DNA from: Vicinamibacteria bacterium
GTDB taxonomy: Bacteria; Acidobacteriota; Vicinamibacteria; Vicinamibacterales; UBA2999
Assembly: GCA_025938035.1 (NCBI GenBank)
Contig: JAICQE010000213.1
Span: 1 to 6,086, forward strand
Direction: 5' to 3'
DNA length: 6,086 bases
Position 1 is the stretch's first letter, and the number at the start of each line of letters is the position of its first letter. The notes under the pieces were generated by a model. It was not told the DNA's origin, did not search any database, and saw only the letters and a program-made list of their open reading frames with translations. The translations under genes were made by a program, and so were the position numbers. This document shows positions 1-5,305 of this stretch, one piece after another.

Positions 1-1
1 C

Positions 2-553
2 GGCGCCGGCGCGGGGCAGCATCATCCGTTCATGGCCGGCGTGTCGCGCGGGCTGGCGGCTCGCGGCATCGACGTCGTGACCTTCGATTTCCCGTACAAG
101 CGGCTGCAGAAGAGCGCGCCCGATCGGCCGCCTGTCCTGGAGCAGTCGTTTCGCGACGCGGTCGCCGCGGCGCGCAAGTGGAGCAAGGCCGACCGACTGT
201 TCATCGGCGGCAAATCGATGGGCGGGCGCATCGCCACGCATCTCGCCGCCCAGGGGCTGGACGCGTTGTCCGGCGTCGTCTGCTTCGGCTATCCCCTCCA
301 TCCACCGGGTAAACCGCAGCAGCTGCGCATTGAACATCTGCCATCGATCACCGTGCCGGTGCTTGTCATTCAAGGCGAGCGCGACGCCTTCGGAACGCCC
401 GCCGAACTGCGGCCGCACCTGGAGGCGATGAAGCCCGACGTTCGCCTGCACGTGATCCCGCGCGGTGACCACTCGCTGGGTGTGCGCGGCAAAACGCCCG
501 GAGAGACGCAGTCCGAGCTGGCCGAAATCGCCGCCGCCTTCATCGCCCCGTAA
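2..553 (+). CDS. Alpha/beta hydrolase (TEX30/KANL3-like, dienelactone hydrolase-like), 5' end outside window
   Basis: Probable small soluble alpha/beta hydrolase; substrate unknown. The frame is open from base 2, and codons before the first ATG (32) read GAGAGQHHPF. This fits the oxyanion-loop region (HGAGAG) of TEX30/KANL3-type hydrolases, so the real start lies upstream of the window and ATG 32 is internal. Numbering from that Met, the nucleophile elbow GGKSMGG gives Ser62, a beta strand followed by GERD gives the acid Asp118, and GDHS gives His147. All three triad residues are in the expected order. There is no signal peptide in the visible part, so it is probably cytoplasmic. The stop TAA is at 551-553, and a REP-like hairpin begins two bases later. 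Seen: triad and fold motifs. Known: such domains are esterases, hydrolases or structural proteins. Not determinable: the reaction. Confidence 0.85.
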   Translation, partial: GAGAGQHHPFMAGVSRGLAARGIDVVTFDFPYKRLQKSAPDRPPVLEQSFRDAVAAARKWSKADRLFIGGKSMGGRIATHLAAQGLDALSGVVCFGYPLHPPGKPQQLRIEHLPSITVPVLVIQGERDAFGTPAELRPHLEAMKPDVRLHVIPRGDHSLGVRGKTPGETQSELAEIAAAFIAP

Positions 554-555
554 CC

Positions 556-579
556 GTAGCTTCCGCCTTCAGGCGGAAG
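556..579 (+). repeat. REP-like hairpin, family 1 copy 1 (GTAG foot)
   Basis: GTAG foot (556-559), stem CTTCCGCC (560-567), loop TTCA, stem GGCGGAAG (572-579): a perfect 8-bp stem. It sits just after the hydrolase stop codon and 51 bases before the transposase start. A GTAG-type tetranucleotide 5' of a hairpin is the known recognition feature of REP sequences acted on by RAYT transposases. Confidence 0.9.
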
Positions 580-598
580 GAACTGGATCTCCGAAGTC

Positions 599-622
599 GT
601 GGCTTCCGCCTTTAAGCGGAAG
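599..622 (+). repeat. REP-like hairpin, family 1 copy 2 (GTGG foot)
   Basis: Foot GTGG (599-602), a variant of GTAG; stem CTTCCGCC (603-610), loop TTTA, stem AGCGGAAG (615-622), with one C/A mismatch at the loop-closing pair. It has the same orientation as the copy at 556-579. Its 3' stem contains GGAAG (618-622), the only Shine-Dalgarno-like string before the transposase ATG at 631, so the folded hairpin could mask that ribosome binding site (inference). Confidence 0.85.
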
Positions 623-630
623 AAGCCGGC

Positions 631-1088
631 ATGGCCTCTGCTGCGAGAGGTGTGACGTTTTGCACCGATCGGCGGAGCCTTTTCTTCGTTCAAGAGGCGC
701 CGGTGGCACTGGTCCGCGCGCAGATTCTGCGCGCCGCGCGTGAAATAGGTTTTGAAATTTCCGCGTACTGTTTCATGCCTGATCACCTGCACCTGCTTGT
801 TTCTGGGCTCCACGAATCATCGGACGCGAAACTGTTCATCAGTCGGTCGAAGCAGTATTCGGGTTACTACTTCAAGCGCCAGCACGGCGTGCGTTTATGG
901 CAGCGTTACGGGTACGAGCGCGTCGTGCGTGATGATGACGAACTCGCACTGACTGTGGGTACATCGTGGGCAATCCCGTTCGGGCGGGGCTGGTCAGCGA
1001 TCCGGCGCAGTATCCGTTCCTCGGTTCCGGGCAGTCCACACCCCCAGAACTGATGTTGATGTGTGAGTACAGCCATTCTGCGGAATGA
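631..1088 (+). pseudogene. REP-associated tyrosine transposase (RAYT, Y1/HUH, IS200-like), frameshifted
   Basis: A single-strand DNA transposase of the Y1/HUH family, which nicks at REP or IS200-type hairpins. From ATG 631 the protein reads VTFCTDRR near the N-terminus, then MPDHLHLLV carrying the metal-binding His52-Leu-His54, then LWQRYGYERVVRDDDELALTV. In this frame the tail then turns into Ser/Arg-rich nonsense and stops at 1053. The family continuation (YIVGNPVRAGLVSDPAQYPFLGS) is present in the third frame from TAC 960-962 and stays open to TGA 1086-1088. Family members usually read ARY at this point, so two codons have become two bases (GG, 958-959), which suggests a 4-base deletion. 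The predicted catalytic Tyr is the Y of YIVGNP, so the plain reading frame lacks it. Length (about 150 codons) fits the family. Flanking hairpins support the RAYT assignment. A sequencing error or recoding could restore the frame. Confidence 0.85.
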
Positions 1089-1094
1089 TGACTC

Positions 1095-1118
1095 CTTCCG
1101 CCTGAAGGCGGAAGCTAC
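1095..1118 (-). repeat. REP-like hairpin, family 1 copy 3 (inverted)
   Basis: Stem CTTCCGCC (1095-1102), loop TGAA, stem GGCGGAAG (1107-1114), followed by CTAC (1115-1118). Read on the minus strand this is GTAG, then the same stem and TTCA loop as the copy at 556-579, so it is that copy inverted. It ends 9 bases before the rsgA GTG start, and no other Shine-Dalgarno-like sequence is evident there. Its GGAAG (1110-1114) lies 13 bases upstream of the start, a poor spacing. Confidence 0.9.
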
Positions 1119-1127
1119 ACTATCAAT

Positions 1128-2207
1128 GTGGACCTACGCGATCTCGGCTGGGACGACGCGCTACGGCATCAGTTCGAGCCGTGGGCGGCGAAACCGCACG
1201 TCCAGCCTGGGCGCGTCTTCATCGAGTTCAACTACATCTTCCGCGTCTATATCCACGGCGGCGAGATCGACGCCGTGCTGGCGGGCCGGCTCAAGCATCA
1301 CGCGACCAGCCGGGGCGAGCTGCCGGCGGTGGGCGACTGGGTCGTCGTGCGCACGCGTCCATCGGACGAGCGGGGGAGCATCGTGGCCGTGCTGCCGCGG
1401 CGCAGCCGGTTTTCGCGAAGGATGGCCGGCAACGTGACCGACGAGCAGGTGGTGGCGGCCAATGTGAACGTGACCTTCATCGTCATGGGGCTCGACGACG
1501 ACTACAGTGCCCGGCGCCTCGAGCGGTACCTCCTCCTGGCGCGTGAAAGCGGGGCGGCGCCGGTGGTACTGCTGACCAAGCCCGACGTTGGCGAAGGCGT
1601 GGACGCCCGCGTCGCTGAAGCGCGGTCGATCGCAGCGGATTCACCGGTCCACATCCTCAATCCGAAGGCCGGCGAGGGGATCGAGCAGGTGATTCACTAT
1701 CTGACCCGTGGGCGTACCGGCGCGCTGCTCGGATCGTCAGGCGTGGGCAAGACGACGATCATCAATCGGCTGCTGGGTTCGGACGCCCGGCGGACGCGCG
1801 ACGTCCGTGCGGCCGACTCGAAGGGCCGGCATACAACGACGAACCGCGAGCTCGTCGTGCTGCCGAATGGGGGTCTGCTCATCGATACGCCGGGCATGCG
1901 CGAGCTGCAGCTCTGGGACGTCGGCGGAGCCGTCCGCGAGACGTTCGAGGACATCGAGGAACGTGCGGCGTCGTGCCACTTCAGTGACTGCGCGCATCGC
2001 GACGAACCGCGCTGTGCCGTCAAGGCCGCCGTCGACGACGGCACACTCGCGCCGGAGCGGCTCGACAGCTATCTGAAGCTGCAGGACGAGCTCGCCTTTC
2101 TCGAACGGCAGCAGGATGAGCGCGCGCTGCTGGAAGAAAAGCGGCGCGGCAAACTGGGCGCGAAGGCGGTGCGCCAGGCGCTGAAATTGAAGGCCGACCG
2201 GGGCTAG
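1128..2207 (+). CDS. rsgA: Ribosome small subunit-dependent GTPase RsgA (YjeQ)
   Basis: A cytoplasmic GTPase that assists late 30S subunit maturation, with GTP hydrolysis stimulated by the small subunit. The 359 residues show the family order: an N-terminal OB-fold region (about 25-100, including LPAVGDWVVV), then a circularly permuted GTPase with G4 TKPD (150-153) before G1 GSSGVGKTT (202-210), G2 region GRHTTT (233-238) and G3 DTPG (263-266). The C-terminal zinc module has Cys283, Cys288, His290 and Cys296. A charged helical tail follows (about 320-359). Length is typical. The start is GTG 1128: the in-frame stop upstream is at 1089-1091, no ATG lies between, and LGWDD near the N-terminus is where family members begin. 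The next gene starts 15 bases after the stop, suggesting a shared transcript. Any promoter must lie in or upstream of the decayed transposase region. Confidence 0.97.
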   Translation: MDLRDLGWDDALRHQFEPWAAKPHVQPGRVFIEFNYIFRVYIHGGEIDAVLAGRLKHHATSRGELPAVGDWVVVRTRPSDERGSIVAVLPRRSRFSRRMAGNVTDEQVVAANVNVTFIVMGLDDDYSARRLERYLLLARESGAAPVVLLTKPDVGEGVDARVAEARSIAADSPVHILNPKAGEGIEQVIHYLTRGRTGALLGSSGVGKTTIINRLLGSDARRTRDVRAADSKGRHTTTNRELVVLPNGGLLIDTPGMRELQLWDVGGAVRETFEDIEERAASCHFSDCAHRDEPRCAVKAAVDDGTLAPERLDSYLKLQDELAFLERQQDERALLEEKRRGKLGAKAVRQALKLKADRG

Positions 2208-2222
2208 CGGATAATCACCCGC

Positions 2223-3398
2223 ATGTTCGCGGTCGCGAGGATGTTGCTGCTCGGCGCGCTGGTGAGTCCGCTGGCGCTGGCGGGTCCGCCTGAAGGCGGA
2301 CACTACGTTCAAGCGCGGGGCGCGCAGAAGCCGGCGGCGCCGACGCGCACGACCTTCTTCACGTCCGCCCTTCCCGCATCAGAGCTCCGCAACAAGCAGG
2401 CTGTTCTCGAGACCACGCTCGGGACGATCGTCATCGACCTTCTGCCGGACGCCGCACCGACCCACGTCGCGCACTTCATCACCCGCGCGCGCGAGGGCGC
2501 CTACGACGGCACCACGTTCCACCGTGTGATCATGATGGGGATCATTCAGGGCGGCGATCCGCTGTCGAAGGACCCGGCGCAGGCCGCGCGCTACGGCACC
2601 GGCGGCCTGGGCGTGCTTCGATTCGAGGCAAACAGCGAGAAGCACACGCGGGGGGCGGTCTCCGCGGTGCTGGTGCCAGGTAACCGCGACAGCGGCGGCT
2701 CGCAGTTCTTCATCTCCGTCAGCGATCAGCCGGCGCTCGACGGCCAATACACCGTCTTCGGCCGCGTCGCGGAAGGCATCGGCGTGGCGCAGAAGATTTC
2801 GACCGTGCCGGCGAGCGCAAACGTGCCGTCGGAGCGCATCGTGATTCGCAAGGTGACGATCCGCGAGAAGCCGGCCCCGGTACCGGAGCCGTTCGTGTCG
2901 GCCAGCGCGGAGGAGATGGCGAAGCAGCAGGTGGTGCTCGAGACCTCGCTCGGGAACATCACCTTCGAGTTGTTTCCCGATCGCGCGCCGAATCATGTAC
3001 GGCAGTTCCTGCGGCTGGCCGCGGCGGGTGTCTATGAGGGCACGTCGTTTCACCGCGTGGTCCCGGGATTCGTCATCCAGGGCGGCTACCTGGCGACGCG
3101 GAAGGAACCGCTCGACGAGCGGCAGCAGGGCTACGTGCGCACGCTCGAACCGGAATTCAACGCCACGAAGCACGAACGCGGGATCGTCTCCATGGCGCGC
3201 GGCGACGAGCTGGTCAGCGCGACCAGCTCGTTCTTCATCGTCCTGGCGCCGGCCGAATCGCTCGACGGAAAATACACGGCGTTCGGCCGGGTCGTCTCCG
3301 GCATGGACGTCATCGAGAAGATCGAGGTCGCACCGCGTGAGGGTGAAGCGCCAACCGCGCGGATCGACGTGATGCGCGCCCGTATCCTGGCCAACTGA
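2223..3398 (+). CDS. Secreted peptidyl-prolyl isomerase with two tandem cyclophilin domains
   Basis: Predicted to catalyse proline cis-trans isomerisation in exported proteins. Residues 1-20 (MFAVARMLLL... ending ALA) look like a signal peptide cut after Ala20. Cyclophilin domain 1 spans about 58-215, with FHR (99-101), IIQGGD (107-112) and GSQFFI (159-164). Domain 2 spans about 236-390, with FHR (286-288) and VIQGG (294-298). The catalytic Arg of FHR is present in both. In domain 2 the usual Gln of SQFFI is Ser (SSFFI, 345-349), and neither domain has the Trp that precedes LDG in cyclophilin A. Domain 2 may therefore be weaker or bind rather than catalyse (inference). Residues 21-30 (GPPEGGHYVQ) are encoded by an inserted REP-like hairpin. 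ATG 2223 is chosen for its full signal peptide; ATG 2241 is an alternative. The stop overlaps the next start (TGATG, 3396-3400), implying translational coupling. Confidence 0.93.
   Translation: MFAVARMLLLGALVSPLALAGPPEGGHYVQARGAQKPAAPTRTTFFTSALPASELRNKQAVLETTLGTIVIDLLPDAAPTHVAHFITRAREGAYDGTTFHRVIMMGIIQGGDPLSKDPAQAARYGTGGLGVLRFEANSEKHTRGAVSAVLVPGNRDSGGSQFFISVSDQPALDGQYTVFGRVAEGIGVAQKISTVPASANVPSERIVIRKVTIREKPAPVPEPFVSASAEEMAKQQVVLETSLGNITFELFPDRAPNHVRQFLRLAAAGVYEGTSFHRVVPGFVIQGGYLATRKEPLDERQQGYVRTLEPEFNATKHERGIVSMARGDELVSATSSFFIVLAPAESLDGKYTAFGRVVSGMDVIEKIEVAPREGEAPTARIDVMRARILAN
2284..2306 (-). repeat. REP-like hairpin, family 1 copy 4, inside the cyclophilin gene
   Basis: Stem GTCCGCC (2284-2290), loop TGAA, stem GGCGGAC (2295-2301), then ACTAC (2302-2306). 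On the minus strand it begins GTAGT, giving the same foot and loop as the other copies. It lies in frame directly after the predicted signal peptide cleavage site and encodes part of a linker, so it keeps the reading frame open. Confidence 0.9.
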
Positions 3399-3622
3399 TG
3401 CTGAAAGGATCCCGCGACGCCGTCCTGCACCGGATGCAGCCCGTGAGCATTCACGGCCAGCTGTTCTACGACCTGCACTACCGTTTTGCGGACGAACCGG
3501 ACAGTCAGATGCGCGTGGCGCGTGTCGGCGGTGAAGCGCTCGCGCCTGCCCTGCAGGAAGGCGATCGCGTAACGCTCGACTTCCTCGTCGGCGTCGTGAC
3601 CGCCGTTCACCGCTCATCGTAG
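3398..3622 (+). CDS. Small conserved-looking protein of unknown function (74 aa)
   Basis: I cannot assign a family. ATG 3398 shares its A with the TGA of the cyclophilin gene, so it is probably translated by coupling, and no Shine-Dalgarno sequence is evident. The protein has no signal peptide, membrane segment or metal motif. It contains HGQLFYDLHYRF (19-30) and ends EGDRVTLDFLVGVVTAVHRSS. The alternating hydrophobic and charged residues suggest a small beta-rich domain, perhaps OB- or SH3-like (inference). Codon pattern and GC-rich third positions match its neighbours, which supports real coding. The stop TAG (3620-3622) lies within the GTAG foot of the hairpin pair that follows, so the repeat defines the current C-terminus. 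Confidence 0.75.
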   Translation: MLKGSRDAVLHRMQPVSIHGQLFYDLHYRFADEPDSQMRVARVGGEALAPALQEGDRVTLDFLVGVVTAVHRSS

Positions 3623-3670
3623 TGTCCGCCTTCAGGCGGGCCTCCGGGTCCGGCTAAAGCCGGACACTAC
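3619..3670. repeat. Head-to-head REP-like hairpin pair (BIME-like), family 1 copies 5 and 6
   Basis: Copy 5 (+) is GTAGT, then stem GTCCGCC (3624-3630), loop TTCA, stem GGCGGGC (3635-3641) with one G/T wobble. After a short linker (3642-3647), copy 6 (-) is stem GTCCGGC (3648-3654), loop TAAA, stem GCCGGAC (3659-3665), then ACTAC. The outer ends GTAGTGTCCG and CGGACACTAC are perfect 10-base inverted repeats, so the whole block could also form one cruciform. It lies between convergent gene ends, overlapping the stop of the 74-residue gene and ending 9 bases from the dinB stop. That is the usual place for paired REPs (BIMEs), where they can protect 3' ends of mRNA or separate transcripts. No T-tract typical of an intrinsic terminator was seen. 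Confidence 0.88.
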
Positions 3671-3679
3671 GTGTCGAAC

Positions 3680-4765
3680 TCAAATCTCGAACGGCAGCCG
3701 CGGCTGCGGCCCTTCTTCCTCCTCGGGTTCCATACCGTCGGTGAGGTTGTGGACGCTCACGCCGAGCAGGCGAATCGGCCGCCGCCCGGCCTCCGTCTTT
3801 TCGAGCAGCGCCACTGCTCGGCGGCGGATGTCTTCTTCGTCGCGCGTCGGCGGCTCGCTGTGGCTCCGCGTGATGGTCGTGAAGTCGTTGTAGCGGACCT
3901 TGATCGTCACAGTGCGGGCATACAGCTCGCGCCGGGCCAGCCATCCGGCGGCGTGCCCCGCCATTTCCGAGATTTCTTCCTGAATCGTCGGCAGATCGGT
4001 GAGGTCGCGCTCGAAGGTGTTCTCACTCCCCGACGACTTCGGCTCGTATTCAGCGACGACCGGCCTGTCGTCGTGGCCGCGCGCGAGGTCCTGCAGCCAG
4101 TCGGCGAGCGATCCGACGGCGTCGCGGAGAACCGCCGGATCAGCCGCGCGCACGTCGATCAGTTTGGTGATCCCGCGCTCGCGCAGCTTCCGCGCCGTCA
4201 CCGGACCGACGCCCCATAGCGCATCCACCGGCAGGCCGTGCAGGAAATGCTCGACCCGCTCCGGCGCGATGACCGTGAGACCGTCCGGCTTCTGCCAGCC
4301 GGATGCGATCTTCGCCAGGAACTTGTTGGGCGCGACTCCCGCGGACGCGGTGAGACCAGTGCGCTCGCGAATCTCCGCCTTCAGCCGACGCGCCACGTTC
4401 ATGCCGAGCGGCTCGCCCCACGCGTTCTCGGTCACATCGAGATACGCCTCGTCCAGCGAGAGAGGCTCGACCAGCGGCGTCACTGACCGGAAGAGGTCGA
4501 ATACCTGGTTCGACACGGTTCGGTATTTCGTGAAGTCCGGCCGGACGATGACCAGAGAAGGGCAGAGACGGACGGCGCGTGACATCGGAATCGCCGATCG
4601 GACGCCAAACGTACGCGCCTCGTAGCTCGCCGCCGCGACGACGCCCCGCTTGTCCGGCGCGCCGCCGACGGCAACCGGCTGCCCGCGCAGCTCCGGCCGA
4701 TCGCGCTGCTCGACGGACGCGTAGAACGCGTCCATGTCTACATGAAGGATGCGACGCATACCCAT
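3680..4765 (-). CDS. dinB: DNA polymerase IV (Y-family translesion polymerase DinB)
   Basis: An error-prone polymerase that extends past DNA lesions; cytoplasmic and clamp-associated. The N-terminus HVDMDAFYASVE (8-19) carries metal ligand Asp10, with Tyr15 aligned to the steric gate. SLDEAYLDV (103-111) carries Asp105 and Glu106, completing the palm site. SAGVAPNKFLAKIAS (141-155) is the fingers/palm motif, and GVGPVTARKL (185-194) is the helix-hairpin-helix. The little-finger domain follows (about 240-340). The last eight residues, QPRLPFEI, fit a sliding-clamp binding peptide at the usual place. At 361 residues it is full length. The start at 4765 (MGM) or at the third codon (4759) cannot be separated; family members often begin MRRILHVDMD, favouring 4759. 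Dut lies 77 bases upstream on the same strand, so the two may be cotranscribed across the intervening inverted repeat. No LexA-type box was recognised. Confidence 0.96.
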   Translation of the reverse strand: MGMRRILHVDMDAFYASVEQRDRPELRGQPVAVGGAPDKRGVVAAASYEARTFGVRSAIPMSRAVRLCPSLVIVRPDFTKYRTVSNQVFDLFRSVTPLVEPLSLDEAYLDVTENAWGEPLGMNVARRLKAEIRERTGLTASAGVAPNKFLAKIASGWQKPDGLTVIAPERVEHFLHGLPVDALWGVGPVTARKLRERGITKLIDVRAADPAVLRDAVGSLADWLQDLARGHDDRPVVAEYEPKSSGSENTFERDLTDLPTIQEEISEMAGHAAGWLARRELYARTVTIKVRYNDFTTITRSHSEPPTRDEEDIRRRAVALLEKTEAGRRPIRLLGVSVHNLTDGMEPEEEEGPQPRLPFEI

Positions 4766-4773
4766 TCGCGACC

Positions 4774-4834
4774 CACCGAGTCACCGAGGCACCGAGAACA
4801 GCAAGGATCCCCTCGGTGTCTCACTGCCTCGGTG
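4774..4834. repeat. Family 2 inverted repeat with 8-bp periodic arms (copy 1)
   Basis: The left arm (4774-4796) is three 8-bp units: CACCGAGT, CACCGAGG, CACCGAG. The right arm (4812-4834) is CTCGGTGT, CTCACTGC, CTCGGTG. The arms are complementary at 19 of 23 positions by eye. The loop (4797-4811) contains AACAGC and GGATCCC. It fills most of the gap between the dut stop and the dinB start, and would be transcribed if the two genes share a message. Confidence 0.8.
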
Positions 4835-4842
4835 TGCCGTAA

Positions 4843-5274
4843 TCAGTTACCGGTCGCTCCAAAACCACCGCGGGTTACGGCCGCCACTTCGTCGACTTCG
4901 TCCCATTGCACCCTCGGCGCGGGCAGCACGATCCCCTGCGCCAGCCGGTCGCCGCGGCGAACCTGAACGTCGGCGCCGGTGAAGTTCAGCAGCTGAATCA
5001 TGACTTCGTCTGCCGGCCCGCAATAGTCGGAATCGATGATGCCGACGCCATTGGCCACCATCAGTCCGCGCTTGAGCGGCGTACTGCTTCGGGCGAAAAT
5101 CGCGAGGCAATGGCCGGTGGGAACCTCGATAATGAGCCCAGTGCGAACTAATACCACCCGGCCTGCCGGCACGACGACGTCGTGCGCCGCGGCGAGGTCG
5201 AATCCAGCCGCTTCATCAGTTCCGTAGGCAGGGAGGGGAATCGTGAGATCCAGCCGTTTGATTTTGAGCCGCAT
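4843..5274 (-). CDS. dut: Deoxyuridine 5'-triphosphate nucleotidohydrolase (dUTPase)
   Basis: Hydrolyses dUTP to dUMP and pyrophosphate, keeping uracil out of DNA and feeding dTMP synthesis; a cytoplasmic homotrimer with sites shared between subunits. All five family motifs are visible in 143 residues: motif 1 AGFDLAA (23-29), motif 2 ARSS (61-64), motif 3 NGVGIIDSDYCG (75-86) with catalytic Asp81 and uracil-site Tyr84, motif 4 RGDRLAQGI (107-115), and motif 5 TRGGFGATG (134-142). Length is normal. The start is the ATG at 5272-5274 (minus). The frame is open further upstream, but those codons translate the family 2 repeat and lie beyond the usual N-terminus. A minus-strand GGAGG (5287-5291) lies 12 bases before the start. 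DinB follows on the same strand, a plausible DNA-maintenance pair. Confidence 0.96.
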   Translation of the reverse strand: MRLKIKRLDLTIPLPAYGTDEAAGFDLAAAHDVVVPAGRVVLVRTGLIIEVPTGHCLAIFARSSTPLKRGLMVANGVGIIDSDYCGPADEVMIQLLNFTGADVQVRRGDRLAQGIVLPAPRVQWDEVDEVAAVTRGGFGATGN

Positions 5275-5305
5275 GCGCGCAGCATACCTCCGCGTGCGAC
5301 CATGG

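Larger units (their letters stand above)
556..1118. mobile_element. RAYT-REP unit (degenerate REPtron-like locus)
   Basis: The broken transposase gene is bracketed by family 1 hairpins in inverted orientation, with GTAG at the left end (556-559) and CTAC at the right end (1115-1118); a third hairpin lies inside the left end. This matches the known arrangement of chromosomal RAYT genes, flanked by REPs rather than by full insertion-sequence ends. The unit separates the hydrolase from rsgA and fills the whole gap. Whether it ever moved as one piece cannot be told from a single sequence, because RAYTs are typically single-copy and domesticated. No target-site duplication was recognised. Confidence 0.7.

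Noticed and set aside
370..813. Minus-strand open frame containing FRLKAEAT and PPEGGSYG
   Set aside because: Translation of the two REP hairpins and the antisense of the hydrolase; no independent gene.
556..1118. Complete insertion sequence with terminal inverted repeats and target duplication
   Set aside because: Only REP-type hairpins bound the gene, no duplication is seen, and Y1 elements do not use such ends.
1063..1437. Plus-strand open frame containing the peptide FRLKAEAT before rsgA
   Set aside because: It only translates the REP hairpin and then the wrong frame of rsgA; Ser/Arg-rich nonsense follows.
2379..3617. Long minus-strand open frame (412 codons) opposite the cyclophilin gene
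   Set aside because: Its translation is Arg/His/Asp-rich with no domain, and it lies antisense to a clear two-domain cyclophilin. It is a typical shadow frame in GC-rich DNA.
556..3670. CRISPR array
   Set aside because: The short repeats are palindromic, scattered, in both orientations, and not separated by uniform spacers.
3619..3670. Intrinsic (Rho-independent) terminator
   Set aside because: The stems are followed by no T-tract in either direction, so a termination role is possible but not supported by the classic signature.
3999..4625. Plus-strand open frame opposite dinB
   Set aside because: Ser/Arg-rich shadow of the polymerase on the other strand.
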